DNA from: UBA1447 sp964612185
GTDB lineage: Bacteria; Bacillota; Clostridia; Oscillospirales; Acutalibacteraceae
Reading direction: 5' to 3'
NCBI GenBank assembly: GCA_964612185.1
Contig: CAZTCR010000014.1
Coordinates: forward strand, 1-62,146
Length of the DNA stretch: 62,146 nt
Both the position numbers and the translations under genes were made by a program. Positions 51,646-61,573 of this stretch are shown piece after piece. The notes beneath the pieces were generated by a model that was not told the origin of the DNA, ran no database searches, and saw only the letters and a program-made list of their open reading frames with translations. The stretch's first letter is position 1. Each line of letters opens with the position of its first letter.

Positions 51646-53622
51646 TTGGATAACGATAACAACAAAGTCAATTTGAATAATACCGACGATCTCGAAACGA
51701 TGGACACGGCCGTAACGGATGTTTATGATGAAACCACCATTCAGGTGCTCGAAGGGCTTGAAGCGGTCCGGATGAGACCGGGCATGTATATCGGCTCAAC
51801 GGGACCCAAAGGGCTCCACCATCTTGTTTACGAAATAGTCGACAACTCCATAGACGAAGCCCTGGCAGGTTTCTGCACCCATATTGAGGTCGAAATCCTG
51901 CCCGGCAATATCATATCGGTCAAGGACAACGGCAGAGGCATTCCCGTAGGCATCAACGAAAAATTGGGCATTCCTTCCGTGACCGTGGTTTTAACGGTGC
52001 TGCACGCCGGGGGCAAATTCGGCGGCAGCGGATACAAAGTGTCCGGCGGTTTGCACGGGGTCGGCTCGTCCGTTGTCAACGCCCTGTCCGAGTGGCTGGA
52101 GGTTGAAGTTTCCCAGGAAGGGCATACGCACCGGCAGCGCTTCGCAAAAGGTGCGGTTGAAACCGAGCTGACCATCATCGGCGATACAAACGAAAACGGT
52201 ACTTTAATCAGATTTAAAGCGGATCCGGAGATTTTTACGGAGACGACCGAATATGATTTTGAAACACTTGAGCGGCATTTAAGGGAATCCGCGTTTCTCA
52301 ATGCCGGGTTGAGTATTAAACTGTCTGATTTTAGAAACAGCGAAGAAATTATTGAACAAACTTACTGCTATGAAGGCGGGATTTCGAGCTTTGTCGAATA
52401 CCTGAATCAAAGCAGAGGGCTTGTTCCCTTGCACGAGCCGCCCATCCATCTCTGCACCGTCAGCGGTGAGCGCTGCGCGGAGATTGCCATGGCTTATAAC
52501 GACAGCTACAACGAAACGGTGCTTTCTTATGCCAACAATGTCCACACCGTGGACGGGGGCACGCACGAAACGGGCTTTAAAAACGCGCTGACAAGGGTGT
52601 TCAATGATTACGGGCGCAAATACGCCATACTGAAGGATGCGGACAAAAACCTTTCGGGCGATGATGTGCGGGAAGGTCTGACGGTTGTTGTGAGCGTCAA
52701 ACTGACAGATGCTCAGTTTGAGGGGCAGACGAAAGGCAAACTCGGCAATACGGATATTACCCAGCTTGTTTCTTCAACCCTATACGACAAGCTGATGACC
52801 TATTTTGAAGAAAATCCGTCTATCGCCAGGGCGATTTTCAGCAAAGCGCTCGACGCCTCGAGGGCGAGAGAGGCCGCGCGAAAAGCGAGGGATTTGGCTA
52901 GGCGCAAATCGGCGCTGGAAAACAATTCCCTGCCCGGCAAATTGGCCGACTGCACGGAACGAGATCCATCCAAAACCGAACTGTATATCGTCGAGGGCGA
53001 TTCGGCAGGCGGCTCGGCAAAGGCCGGCAGAGACAGGCGCTATCAGGCTATTCTGGCGCTTTGGGGGAAAATGCTGAATGTCGAGAAGGCAAGGCTTGAC
53101 AAAGTCATCGGCAACGAAAAATTGATGCCTGTCGTCACGGCGCTCGGCGCGGGGATAGGCGAGGACTTTGATATTTCAAAATTACGCTATGATAAAATAG
53201 TGATCATGGCCGATGCCGATGTCGACGGCGCGCATATCCGCACGCTGCTTTTGACCTTTTTCTTCCGCTATATGAGACCGCTGATTGAAAGCAATCATAT
53301 CTATATTGCCCAACCGCCGCTGTTCAAGGTGAGTAAGGGTAAAAAGCATTTTTACGCGTTTTCCGACGAGGAGCGGGACCGGTATATCGCGGAACTGGGC
53401 GGCAACTGCGATATTCAGCGCTATAAAGGCTTGGGCGAAATGGACGCCCAGCAGCTGTGGGAAACAACGATGGACCCGGAATTCCGCATTATGCTGTTGG
53501 TGACGCTGGAAGATGCCGTGCGGGCTGACGAAACCATTACGATATTGATGGGGGACAAGGTCGAACCGCGAAGGGAATTCATCGAGAAAAACGCCAAATA
53601 TGTCCAAAACCTGGATGTGTAA
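51646..53622 (+). CDS. gyrB: DNA gyrase subunit B
   Basis: 658 residues from a TTG at 51646 with AGGAGGT 6 bases upstream. The ATPase domain has GLEAVRMRPGMYIG, IVDNSIDEALAG, DNGRGIP and GGLHGVGSSVVNALS. The Toprim domain has YIVEGDSAGGSAKAGRDR and DADVDGAHI. It supplies ATP hydrolysis for negative supercoiling with GyrA. An ATP-lid residue set and QRDR look ordinary except for SAKAGRDR, where many species have SAKQGR. gyrA follows 50 bases later. No recF or dnaN upstream, so it is away from the usual origin cluster. Confidence 0.97.
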   Translation: MDNDNNKVNLNNTDDLETMDTAVTDVYDETTIQVLEGLEAVRMRPGMYIGSTGPKGLHHLVYEIVDNSIDEALAGFCTHIEVEILPGNIISVKDNGRGIPVGINEKLGIPSVTVVLTVLHAGGKFGGSGYKVSGGLHGVGSSVVNALSEWLEVEVSQEGHTHRQRFAKGAVETELTIIGDTNENGTLIRFKADPEIFTETTEYDFETLERHLRESAFLNAGLSIKLSDFRNSEEIIEQTYCYEGGISSFVEYLNQSRGLVPLHEPPIHLCTVSGERCAEIAMAYNDSYNETVLSYANNVHTVDGGTHETGFKNALTRVFNDYGRKYAILKDADKNLSGDDVREGLTVVVSVKLTDAQFEGQTKGKLGNTDITQLVSSTLYDKLMTYFEENPSIARAIFSKALDASRAREAARKARDLARRKSALENNSLPGKLADCTERDPSKTELYIVEGDSAGGSAKAGRDRRYQAILALWGKMLNVEKARLDKVIGNEKLMPVVTALGAGIGEDFDISKLRYDKIVIMADADVDGAHIRTLLLTFFFRYMRPLIESNHIYIAQPPLFKVSKGKKHFYAFSDEERDRYIAELGGNCDIQRYKGLGEMDAQQLWETTMDPEFRIMLLVTLEDAVRADETITILMGDKVEPRREFIEKNAKYVQNLDV

Positions 53623-53672
53623 GCAGGCAGCAGGATCTTGTTTATTTCCGAGATTAGAAGGGGTATAAATAT

Positions 53673-56225
53673 ATGGGCTTTGACGATCTTTCGGTTGCCA
53701 ACCAAAAAATAATAGATGTGGATATCAACAAGGAGATGCGCAAGTCGTTTCTGGACTATTCCATGTCCGTTATCGTGGCGCGCGCGCTGCCTGATGTACG
53801 GGACGGCTTAAAGCCGGTTCACCGCCGCATTCTGTACACGATGTTTGAAAACAGCTTAACGCCGGACAAAGCTTACCGCAAATGCGCGGATACGGTCGGT
53901 TCGGTTTTGGGGCGCTACCATCCGCACGGTGACGCGTCCGTTTATGACGCGATGGTCCGCCTCGCGCAGGACTTTTCGATGCGCTATATGCTTGTGGACG
54001 GCCACGGCAACTTCGGTTCGGTGGACGGAGACCCGCCCGCCGCTTACCGTTATACCGAGTCAAGAATGAGCAAAATTTCCCAGGAAATGCTCACGGACAT
54101 CGAAAAAGAAACCGTCAGCTTTTCCCCGAACTATGACGACCGGCTCAAAGAGCCGGATGTACTGCCGTCCCGTTTCCCGAATCTTCTTGTAAACGGCTCC
54201 ACAGGCATCGCTGTCGGCATGGCGACAAATATACCGCCTCACAACATGCGTGAGGTGATAGACGGCATGAGCTGCCTGATAGACAACCCCGACGCGGGGC
54301 TTGAAGACTTGATGGAACATATCAAAGGCCCGGATTTTCCGACGGCCGGTATCATCATGGGCAGGGCGGGCATCCGCTCGGCTTACGGCACGGGCAGAGG
54401 CAAGATAACCGTGCGCGCCAGAGCCGAAATAACCGAGAACAAAAACGGCCGTTATTCGATTGTCGTTTCGGAGCTTCCGTACCAGGTGAATAAAGCCAGG
54501 CTTATTGAAAGCATCGCGGAACTTGTGAAGGACAAACGCATTGAAGGCATTTCGGATGTCAACGACTATTCATCGCGGGAAGGGATGCAGATGGTGGTTG
54601 ACCTGAAGAGGGACGCGAATCCACAGGTGGTGTTAAACCAGCTTTATTCATTCACACAGCTGCAAACCACCTTCGGTGTGATTATGATTGCCTTGGTGAA
54701 CGGTGAGCCGAAAGTGCTCACGCTCAAAGAAGTGCTGCAGCACTACATTAAATTCCAATGCGAAGTGATCACCCGCCGCACCCAATTTGATTTGCGCAAG
54801 GCGCAGGAACGGGCACATATTTTGGACGGCTTGATGATAGCCCTTGACTTTATTGATGAGGTTATCGCGCTGCTCAGAGCCTCAAAAAGCATTCCGGAAG
54901 GCAAGGCGGCGCTCATGGAGCGCTTCGGGCTTGACGACCCTCAGGCACAGGCGATTGTTCAGATGCGCCTCGGGCAGTTAACCGGCCTTGAACGAGTAAA
55001 AATAGAAGAAGAACTGGCTGCGCTGAAGCTTAAAATCGCCGAATATATCGAAATTCTCGGCGATGAGAACAGGGTGCTCGCCATTATAAAAGAAGAAGCA
55101 GCGGTTATCAGGGACAAGTTCGGCGATGACCGCCGTACGGAGATCATCAATGTCAGCGGCGAGGTGGACATTGAGGATTTGATTCCCGAGGAAACCTGTG
55201 TGATCACCATGACGGACCTTGGTTACATCAAGCGTCTGCCCATGGATACTTATAGCTTGCAGCGCAGGGGCGGACGCGGGGTGAAAGGCATGACACGCCG
55301 CGAAGAGGATGTTGTTCAAACCATGTTTACCTGCTCCACGCACGATTATGTGATGTTCTTTACCACAAAGGGCAGAACCTATCGCCTGAAGGGGTATGAA
55401 ATTCCGGAAGGCTCGCGCACCGGCAAGGGGATGAACATTGTCAACCTGCTGCCTGTTGAGGGCGAGGAAAAAATTTCGGCTTTGATCAGAGCGCCCAGGG
55501 TGGAGGAAGGCCAATTCCTCTGCATGGTTACACGAAAAGGTATTATCAAGCGTACGGCGCTGGAAGCCTATAAAAATGTCCGAAAGAGCGGCGTTATCGC
55601 AATCAATCTGGATGATGACGATGAACTTGCCTGGGTCAAACTAACAAGCGGCAATGACGATTTGGTCGCCGCGACCCGCAAAGGCATGTGTATCCGTTTC
55701 AACGAAAACGATGCCCGGCCTTTGGGCAGAACCGCAAGGGGTGTTAAAGCCATCACGCTCAGAGCGGGCGACGAGGTCATCGGCATGGATGTGCTGCAAG
55801 CGGGCAAAACAGTCTTTACCGTGAGCGAAACAGGTTATGGCAGGCGCAGTGAAATCGACGATTTCCGCCTGCAGTCCAGGGGCGGCAAGGGCGTTACCAA
55901 CTACAAAGTAAAAACATACGGCGATGTCGCTTCCACAATTGTTATCAACAATGACGACGATTTGATCCTTATTTCATCGGACGGAATTATTATCAGAATA
56001 CCCGCGCAAGATATCAGCGTTTTCGCACGGCCTTCCAAGGGTGTGCGTGTGATGAAGGTGACGCCGGGCGAGCGGCTTGTTACCGTCACCGCCGCCGAAG
56101 CGGAACCGGAACCGGAACCCGAAGACCCGCAGCTCGGCGGAGACGCACAGGCACAGGATGAAACCGACGAAATGATGACCGTCGAACAAGCCCAAACAAA
56201 TCCGGACGAACAGCCGGAGGAATAA
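53673..56225 (+). CDS. gyrA: DNA gyrase subunit A
   Basis: 850 residues. The breakage-reunion domain opens with the typical SFLDYSMSVIVARALPDVRDG. The active-site tyrosine is Tyr127 (AYRYTES). The C-terminal beta-pinwheel contains the GyrA box QRRGGRGVKG, which separates it from ParC. The quinolone-pocket region reads HPHGDASVYDAM, so residue 88 (equivalent to Ser83 of E. coli) is Ala and Asp92 is kept. The tail is very acidic (EAEPEPEPED and more), as in regulated gyrases. ATG 53673 has AAGGGG 9 bases upstream. Confidence 0.98.
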   Translation: MGFDDLSVANQKIIDVDINKEMRKSFLDYSMSVIVARALPDVRDGLKPVHRRILYTMFENSLTPDKAYRKCADTVGSVLGRYHPHGDASVYDAMVRLAQDFSMRYMLVDGHGNFGSVDGDPPAAYRYTESRMSKISQEMLTDIEKETVSFSPNYDDRLKEPDVLPSRFPNLLVNGSTGIAVGMATNIPPHNMREVIDGMSCLIDNPDAGLEDLMEHIKGPDFPTAGIIMGRAGIRSAYGTGRGKITVRARAEITENKNGRYSIVVSELPYQVNKARLIESIAELVKDKRIEGISDVNDYSSREGMQMVVDLKRDANPQVVLNQLYSFTQLQTTFGVIMIALVNGEPKVLTLKEVLQHYIKFQCEVITRRTQFDLRKAQERAHILDGLMIALDFIDEVIALLRASKSIPEGKAALMERFGLDDPQAQAIVQMRLGQLTGLERVKIEEELAALKLKIAEYIEILGDENRVLAIIKEEAAVIRDKFGDDRRTEIINVSGEVDIEDLIPEETCVITMTDLGYIKRLPMDTYSLQRRGGRGVKGMTRREEDVVQTMFTCSTHDYVMFFTTKGRTYRLKGYEIPEGSRTGKGMNIVNLLPVEGEEKISALIRAPRVEEGQFLCMVTRKGIIKRTALEAYKNVRKSGVIAINLDDDDELAWVKLTSGNDDLVAATRKGMCIRFNENDARPLGRTARGVKAITLRAGDEVIGMDVLQAGKTVFTVSETGYGRRSEIDDFRLQSRGGKGVTNYKVKTYGDVASTIVINNDDDLILISSDGIIIRIPAQDISVFARPSKGVRVMKVTPGERLVTVTAAEAEPEPEPEDPQLGGDAQAQDETDEMMTVEQAQTNPDEQPEE

Positions 56226-56248
56226 ACGAGCATTTGCAGCGACGGTAC

Positions 56249-56277
56249 TTGCCAATCAAACAGATTTCTGATAAGAT
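56249..56277 (+). promoter_or_regulatory. Promoter before mgsA
   Basis: TTGCCA (56249-56254), 17 bases, TAAGAT (56272-56277). It would give a leader of about 35 bases. Confidence 0.55.
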
Positions 56278-56317
56278 GATGCATACGGTAAAACTAACCT
56301 TTTGGGGGGTAAAAATC

Positions 56318-56722
56318 ATGAATATTGCGTTGATTGCGCATGATTCAAAAAAAGAACTGATGACCCAGTTCTGCATCGCGTATTGCGGTATACTCAGCCG
56401 CCACGCGTTGTGCGCGACGGGCACCACGGGCAAAATTGTTGCGGAGGCAACGGGGCTGAAAATCCAGTGTTTTTTGAGCGGCGCCCAAGGCGGCGACCAG
56501 CAGATTGCCGCGCGAATCGGCTACAATGAAATTGATGTGCTCCTGATGTTCCGTGACCCGAACGGACCCAAACCCCACGAGCCGAACGAAGCCAACCTGC
56601 TCAGGCTCTGCGATGTGTACAATGTGCCTGTTGCAACCAATATCGCTACAGCCGAGGCGCTCATTCACAGCCTGGACCGCGGGGATCTGGACTGGCGCGA
56701 CATTGTGAACCCCAAAAAATAA
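56318..56722 (+). CDS. mgsA: Methylglyoxal synthase
   Basis: 134 residues from ATG 56318 with GGGGGG upstream. It converts dihydroxyacetone phosphate to methylglyoxal and phosphate, a glycolytic bypass under phosphate limitation. NIALIAHDSKKELM, ATGTTG and SGAQGGDQQIAARI (with the catalytic Asp) and DVLLMFRDP, PVATNIATAEALI are the family marks. It is followed 12 bases later by hisS, probably in one transcript. Confidence 0.96.
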   Translation: MNIALIAHDSKKELMTQFCIAYCGILSRHALCATGTTGKIVAEATGLKIQCFLSGAQGGDQQIAARIGYNEIDVLLMFRDPNGPKPHEPNEANLLRLCDVYNVPVATNIATAEALIHSLDRGDLDWRDIVNPKK

Positions 56723-56734
56723 CGAGGTAATAGT

Positions 56735-58033
56735 ATGCTGACCAAAGCAATCAAGGGCACGCAGGATATTTTGCCCGCAAAGGTGCGCGCCAGCCAGTTT
56801 ATCGAGACTGCCATGCTTGAGACAGCTGGCAGTTTCGGCTATAAAGAAATGCGCACACCCGTTTTTGAATATACAGAACTCTTCACGCGCAGTGTCGGGG
56901 ATACGACGGATGTGGTGCAAAAAGAGATGTACACCTTTAACGACAAGGGCGGACGCTCCATCACCTTAAGGCCGGAAGGCACAGCAGGCGCGGTGCGCGC
57001 GTTTTTGGAACATTCACTGTTCAACGAACCGTCCCCGCAAAAGATTTGTTACATAACCTCCTGCTACCGTTACGAAAAACCGCAGGCCGGCCGTCTGCGC
57101 GAATTTCACCAATTCGGCGCAGAGTGTTTCGGCTCTGCCTTGCCCGCGGCGGACGCGGAGGTGATATCGCTCGCGAACGAAATCTTTGCCTTCCTGGGCG
57201 TTAAGAACCTGAAGCTGGAGCTGAATTCCATCGGCTGCCCGGCATGCCGGCCGAATTACCATGCCGCGCTCAGCGCTTATTTTGAAAAAAACAAAGGGGC
57301 GCTTTGTACCACCTGTCTCGACAGACTCGGGCGCAACCCCATGCGCATACTGGACTGTAAAAGCCCCGTCTGTTCCGGCATAGCCGCCGGCGCACCGGTG
57401 ATGATTGACTACATCTGCGGGGACTGTTCGGCGCATTTTGACGCCCTTAAAAGGTATCTTGATACCTTAAAAATACAGTACACGGTCAATCCCCGCATTG
57501 TCCGGGGGCTTGACTACTACACCCGCACGGTTTTTGAGTTTATCTCAACCGAAATCGGCGCCCAGGGCACGGTTTGCGGCGGCGGGCGTTATGACAAATT
57601 GGTTGAGGAGATGGGCGGCCCCGCTGTGCCTGCGCTGGGTTTTGGCCTGGGGCTTGAGCGGCTGCTGCTGCTCATGGAAGCGCAGCAAATCGAGCTGCCG
57701 CCCGAAAAGGGCTGTGAAATATTTATTGTATCTCTGGGTGATTCAGCCGGGTTCAAGGCCGCGGCGCTCACCCTTGAACTCAGGAGCGCCGGCATCGGCG
57801 CGCAGTTCGATATCATGGGGCGTTCCGTTAAAGCACAGATGAAATATGCGGACAAAATCGGCGCTGCCTTTACGGTTGTTTTGGGTGACGACGAGCTGGG
57901 AAAAGGCGAGGCCATGCTGCGGGATATGAACGGCGGCGAAACACAGGCAATCAAACTCGCAAGTTTTACCGATGATTTTATGAATGTGACACTTCGGAAA
58001 GCGGCAAAGAATTTAGAGGACGCGCTGGGCTGA
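56735..58033 (+). CDS. hisS: Histidyl-tRNA synthetase
   Basis: 432 residues, class II synthetase. Motif 2 is CYRYEKPQAGRLREFHQFG. The His-specific loops are RGLDYYTRTVFE and GGRYDKLVEEMGGP. Motif 3 is ALGFGLGLERLLLL. The C-terminal anticodon-binding domain follows. GAGGTAATAGT precedes the ATG. It stands before aspS, the usual pair in Bacillota. Confidence 0.97.
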   Translation: MLTKAIKGTQDILPAKVRASQFIETAMLETAGSFGYKEMRTPVFEYTELFTRSVGDTTDVVQKEMYTFNDKGGRSITLRPEGTAGAVRAFLEHSLFNEPSPQKICYITSCYRYEKPQAGRLREFHQFGAECFGSALPAADAEVISLANEIFAFLGVKNLKLELNSIGCPACRPNYHAALSAYFEKNKGALCTTCLDRLGRNPMRILDCKSPVCSGIAAGAPVMIDYICGDCSAHFDALKRYLDTLKIQYTVNPRIVRGLDYYTRTVFEFISTEIGAQGTVCGGGRYDKLVEEMGGPAVPALGFGLGLERLLLLMEAQQIELPPEKGCEIFIVSLGDSAGFKAAALTLELRSAGIGAQFDIMGRSVKAQMKYADKIGAAFTVVLGDDELGKGEAMLRDMNGGETQAIKLASFTDDFMNVTLRKAAKNLEDALG

Positions 58034-58062
58034 GCGCATCATATGTAGGAGACGGGGAAAAT

Positions 58063-59838
58063 ATGGATTTTATGGCGGGAACAAAAAGAACACATTACTG
58101 CGGGGCGCTTCGCGCCGCGGATATCGGCAAAACGGTCACGGTTGCCGGCTGGGTTCAGCGGCAGCGTGACTTGGGCGCTTTGATTTTTATTGATTTACGC
58201 GACCGTGAAGGCATTATCCAGCTTGCGTTTGATGAGAGCAGCCCAAAGGATGTTTTTGAAAAAGCGTTTGCCGCGCGCAGTGAGTTTGTGCTCATGGCAA
58301 CCGGACTTGTTCGTGAGCGGTCCTCTAAAAATAAGGACATTCCGACGGGAGACATCGAGATTGAAGTCATGGAACTCAAGCTGCTTGCTAAAAGCGAGAC
58401 GCCGCCTTTCGAGATTGTCGAAAACTGCCAGACCTCCGAGCTGACCCGTCTGAAATACCGTTACCTCGATTTGCGCCGCCCGGATTTGCAAAAGAATATC
58501 CTCATGCGCCATAAAATCAGCAAAATCACAAGGGATTATTTTGACGAAAACGGCTTTGTGGAAATTGAAACGCCCATTCTTATCCGGTCCACACCGGAAG
58601 GGGCAAGGGATTTCCTGGTACCCAGCCGTGTCCACAAGGGTAATTTTTACGCCCTGCCGCAGTCGCCGCAATTATATAAGCAGCTTTCCATGGTGGCGGG
58701 CTTCGACCGGTATATGCAAATTGCCCGCTGTTTCCGCGATGAAGACTTACGGGCGGACCGTCAGCCGGAATTCACGCAAATCGACCTGGAAATGTCCTTT
58801 GTGGACATCGACGATGTGCTCGGCATGGTGGAAGGCTATATTTCCCGTGTTTTTAAAGAAGCGCTCGGTGTGGAAATACCGATGCCCATCCCCCGCCTGA
58901 CCTACAGCCAGGTGATGGAGCGCTTCGGCTCCGACAAACCCGACACCCGTTATGCGATGGAGCTTGTTGATTTGAGTGATCTCGTCAAAGACTGTGGTTT
59001 TGGCGTCTTTACCGGTGCTATTCAGGGGGGCGGGAGTGTCAGGGGCATCACGGCGAAAAACGCCGTTGCTGCATTAAGCCGCAAAGAAATTGACAAACTC
59101 ACCGAATTCGTAAGAGGTATCGGTGCGAAAGGGCTGGCGTGGATACGAATCAACGAGGACGGTACGCATACATCCTCTTTCGCGAAGTTTATGACAGACG
59201 ACGAAATGACAGCGATTTTAACTGCCGCGGATGCCAAAGCCGGCGATGTTGTTTTCATTATCGGCGACACCACCAACAACCATGTGCTCTTGACCTTGGG
59301 CGCGCTGCGCGCCGCGGTCGCGAAGCAGCTGAACATGATCCCGAAGGGTGACTATAACTTCCTTTGGGTAGTGGAATTTCCGTTCTTTGACTGGGACGAG
59401 GAAGCCGGTAAGTTCGTTGCCATGCACCATCCGTTTACCTCGCCGATGGATGAATGCCTGGAATACCTGGAAACAGACAAAGCGAAAGTCCGGGCAAAGG
59501 CATATGACCTGGTGCTCAACGGCATTGAACTGAGCAGCGGTTCCATCAGAATCACCAATCCTGACCTGCAAAAGCGCATGTTCTCGCTTTTGGGGTTAAG
59601 TGATGAGGAAGCCTATTCAAAATTCGGCTACCTAACCGATGCCTTTAAATACGGCGCGCCGCCCCACGGCGGCATGGGGCTGGGGTTGGACAGGCTGATT
59701 ATGCAGATGCTCGGGTGCGAGAGTTTGCGCGATGTGGTCGCCTACCCGAAGGTGCAAAACGCCTCGGAACCGATGACGGAATGCCCCGCCGGGGTGGACG
59801 AGATTCAGCTGAAAGATTTAGGGCTCAAGCTCATTTAG
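58063..59838 (+). CDS. aspS: Aspartyl-tRNA synthetase (bacterial type)
   Basis: 591 residues, full length. The OB-fold anticodon domain (VAGWVQRQRDLGALIFIDLRDREG) comes first, then class II motif 1, motif 2 (FRDEDLRADRQPEFTQIDLEMSF), the inserted GAD domain typical of bacteria, and motif 3 (GGMGLGLDRLIMQMLG). AGGAGA precedes the ATG by about 10 bases. Discriminating versus non-discriminating specificity cannot be judged here. A possible RNA pseudoknot or terminator follows at 59927. Confidence 0.97.
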   Translation: MDFMAGTKRTHYCGALRAADIGKTVTVAGWVQRQRDLGALIFIDLRDREGIIQLAFDESSPKDVFEKAFAARSEFVLMATGLVRERSSKNKDIPTGDIEIEVMELKLLAKSETPPFEIVENCQTSELTRLKYRYLDLRRPDLQKNILMRHKISKITRDYFDENGFVEIETPILIRSTPEGARDFLVPSRVHKGNFYALPQSPQLYKQLSMVAGFDRYMQIARCFRDEDLRADRQPEFTQIDLEMSFVDIDDVLGMVEGYISRVFKEALGVEIPMPIPRLTYSQVMERFGSDKPDTRYAMELVDLSDLVKDCGFGVFTGAIQGGGSVRGITAKNAVAALSRKEIDKLTEFVRGIGAKGLAWIRINEDGTHTSSFAKFMTDDEMTAILTAADAKAGDVVFIIGDTTNNHVLLTLGALRAAVAKQLNMIPKGDYNFLWVVEFPFFDWDEEAGKFVAMHHPFTSPMDECLEYLETDKAKVRAKAYDLVLNGIELSSGSIRITNPDLQKRMFSLLGLSDEEAYSKFGYLTDAFKYGAPPHGGMGLGLDRLIMQMLGCESLRDVVAYPKVQNASEPMTECPAGVDEIQLKDLGLKLI

Positions 59839-60055
59839 ATGCTTTCCGTTTTACAATTCTTTAAAAATTCCGTGCGAACAGCCGGCCATTTTCGGCAGGC
59901 TCAGCATTACAACACAAATTTCAAGTACGAGCGGTCTGCGCGCAAGCAAAGGCCGCTCGTTTCGTTTATTTGCGCGCAGGAGAACTTGGCGCTCAGCAGA
60001 ATGTGCATTATAGAAACTATCCCGGTACATTTTCTGCGGCGGACAGAAGTTTGTG
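59839..60055. other. Spacer between aspS and the fucosidase promoter
   Basis: No gene is credible; a 79-codon frame here lacks a ribosome site and overlaps the pseudoknot candidate. Apart from that structure and a possible terminator I see nothing. Confidence 0.5.
59927..59979 (+). ncRNA. Candidate H-type pseudoknot or alternative terminator structure
   Basis: Stem 1: ACGAGCGG (59927-59934) with CCGCTCGT (59953-59960). Stem 2: CTGCGCGCAA (59936-59945) with TTGCGCGCAG (59970-59979). The two perfect stems (8 and 10 bp) interleave, the topology of an H-type pseudoknot, with loops of 1, 7 and 9 bases. Stem 1 alone is followed by TTCGTTTATTT, so stem 1 may also end aspS transcription. Confidence 0.5.
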
Positions 60056-60084
60056 TTGTAAATGCCGATAATAATTGATATAAT
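60056..60084 (+). promoter_or_regulatory. Promoter of the alpha-L-fucosidase gene
   Basis: TTGTAA (60056-60061), 17 bases, TATAAT (60079-60084), about 50 bases before the ribosome site. Confidence 0.65.
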
Positions 60085-60141
60085 TTTATAGACAGATTAT
60101 TTCTAATAAAAAATATTTTTATAAACGAGAGGGGTATCAGT

Positions 60142-61461
60142 ATGGGAGAATTGTTGAGCAAATACGATTATGAGCAGCAAACAGCGCAGAGCAGAGACCG
60201 GCGTATGCAATGGTGGCGGGAAGCCCGTTTCGGTATGTTCGTGCATTTTGGGCTGTATTCCCATTATGGCCACCATGAGTGGGCGATGACACAAGAAAAC
60301 ATCCCCATCAAGGAATACGAAAAACTTGCCGACCAGTTCAACCCGAAGCCGGGGGCGCCGAGGGAATGGGCGGCGCTGGCGAAAAAAGCCGGTATGAAGT
60401 ATATGGTCATGACCTCCCGCCACCATGAGGGTTTCAGCCTGTGGGATTCCAAGGCAAATCCGTATAATTCGGTCAATTACGGACCCAAGCGCGATATCGT
60501 GCGCGAATTTGTCGATGCCTGTCGCGAGTTCGGCTTGGGTATCGGCTTTTATTCATCCCTGATGGACTGGCACCATCCCGACGGCTGGCGCTGCGCGTTT
60601 GATACCGAGGCGAGAAGGCGCTTTACAAAATATATCCGTGATTTAAATACCGAGTTGTTAACCAACTATGGTAAAATCGATATCCTATGGTACGATGTTT
60701 CCGCACCAATGGAATCCTGGGAGGGCTGGGATTCGCTGGAACTCAATCAGCACATGCGCTCTTTCCAGCCGGATATCATCATTAATGACCGCAGCCGACT
60801 GCCGGAGGATTTTGGTACGCCGGAGGAGCACATCACCGCGGCAGACAGAGACTGGGAAGCCTGCATGACTTTTAACGGTTTAAGCTGGGGCTATGTCGAC
60901 GCCGCGCAGGCGGTGAATTACAGCTACAACGCCCAACGGATTATCCGCATGCTGCAAACCTGCGCTTCGGGCGGCGGCAACCTGCTGCTGAACATCGGCC
61001 CGGCGCCGGACGGCTCCGTGCCGGCAGACGCCGTTGCACCGCTGACGACAGTCGGCCAATGGCTTGAAGAGAACGGCAAAGCTGTTTACGGCAATCTGAT
61101 TAAAAACAGCGGTTCAAAGCGGACAGGCTGGTTCGGTGCAAACGGTTTAACAAGCGCCACTTCAGACGGCAAGTCGGTTTTTCTGTGGACATGGATATGG
61201 CCGACAACGGGCGAAATGGGCATCGGCGGCTACATGACTGCGCCCAAATCCGTCCGTTTTTTAAAGGACAATACGCCGATTGAGTTTGAACACAAGGGTC
61301 ACCGCATTCTGCTGAAAAATATGCCGAAAAAATCACCGGACGAAACGGCGGGTGTCACCGTCATCGCCATGGACTTTGATGAAATGCCGGAATATATGTT
61401 CGCTACCTATTATCCGCAGCTCCACGGCGGCCGCGATGTGGCGGGGGACAATAAAATCTAA
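60142..61461 (+). CDS. Alpha-L-fucosidase, glycoside hydrolase family 29
   Basis: 439 residues, no signal peptide, so cytosolic. The family opening WWREARFGMFVHFGLYS is followed by KKAGMKYMVMTSRHHEGFSLWDS, then IDILWYDVSAPM with the nucleophile Asp, and GGGNLLLNIGPAPDG. It removes alpha-linked fucose with retention of configuration. The C-terminal part is a beta-sandwich. GAGAGGGG precedes the ATG at a spacing of about 9. A single gene with its own promoter. Imported fucosylated oligosaccharides could be its substrate. Confidence 0.95.
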   Translation: MGELLSKYDYEQQTAQSRDRRMQWWREARFGMFVHFGLYSHYGHHEWAMTQENIPIKEYEKLADQFNPKPGAPREWAALAKKAGMKYMVMTSRHHEGFSLWDSKANPYNSVNYGPKRDIVREFVDACREFGLGIGFYSSLMDWHHPDGWRCAFDTEARRRFTKYIRDLNTELLTNYGKIDILWYDVSAPMESWEGWDSLELNQHMRSFQPDIIINDRSRLPEDFGTPEEHITAADRDWEACMTFNGLSWGYVDAAQAVNYSYNAQRIIRMLQTCASGGGNLLLNIGPAPDGSVPADAVAPLTTVGQWLEENGKAVYGNLIKNSGSKRTGWFGANGLTSATSDGKSVFLWTWIWPTTGEMGIGGYMTAPKSVRFLKDNTPIEFEHKGHRILLKNMPKKSPDETAGVTVIAMDFDEMPEYMFATYYPQLHGGRDVAGDNKI

Positions 61462-61573
61462 ATATTTTTTTGTGGTTGGTGGATAGTGGTCAGCAGAAGA
61501 ACATTTGCTCGAAAAGCAATGGAAAAGTGCGGCTGCGCCGCGGGAAACAGGTGGGGACGAGTCTTCCGTTCCG

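Noticed and set aside
53673..56225. parC instead of gyrA
   Set aside because: The GyrA box QRRGGRGVKG and the partner gene gyrB upstream favour gyrA.
59839..60078. 79-codon frame after aspS
   Set aside because: The ATG is directly at the aspS stop without a separate ribosome site, it runs through the pseudoknot candidate and the fucosidase promoter, and the protein has no features.
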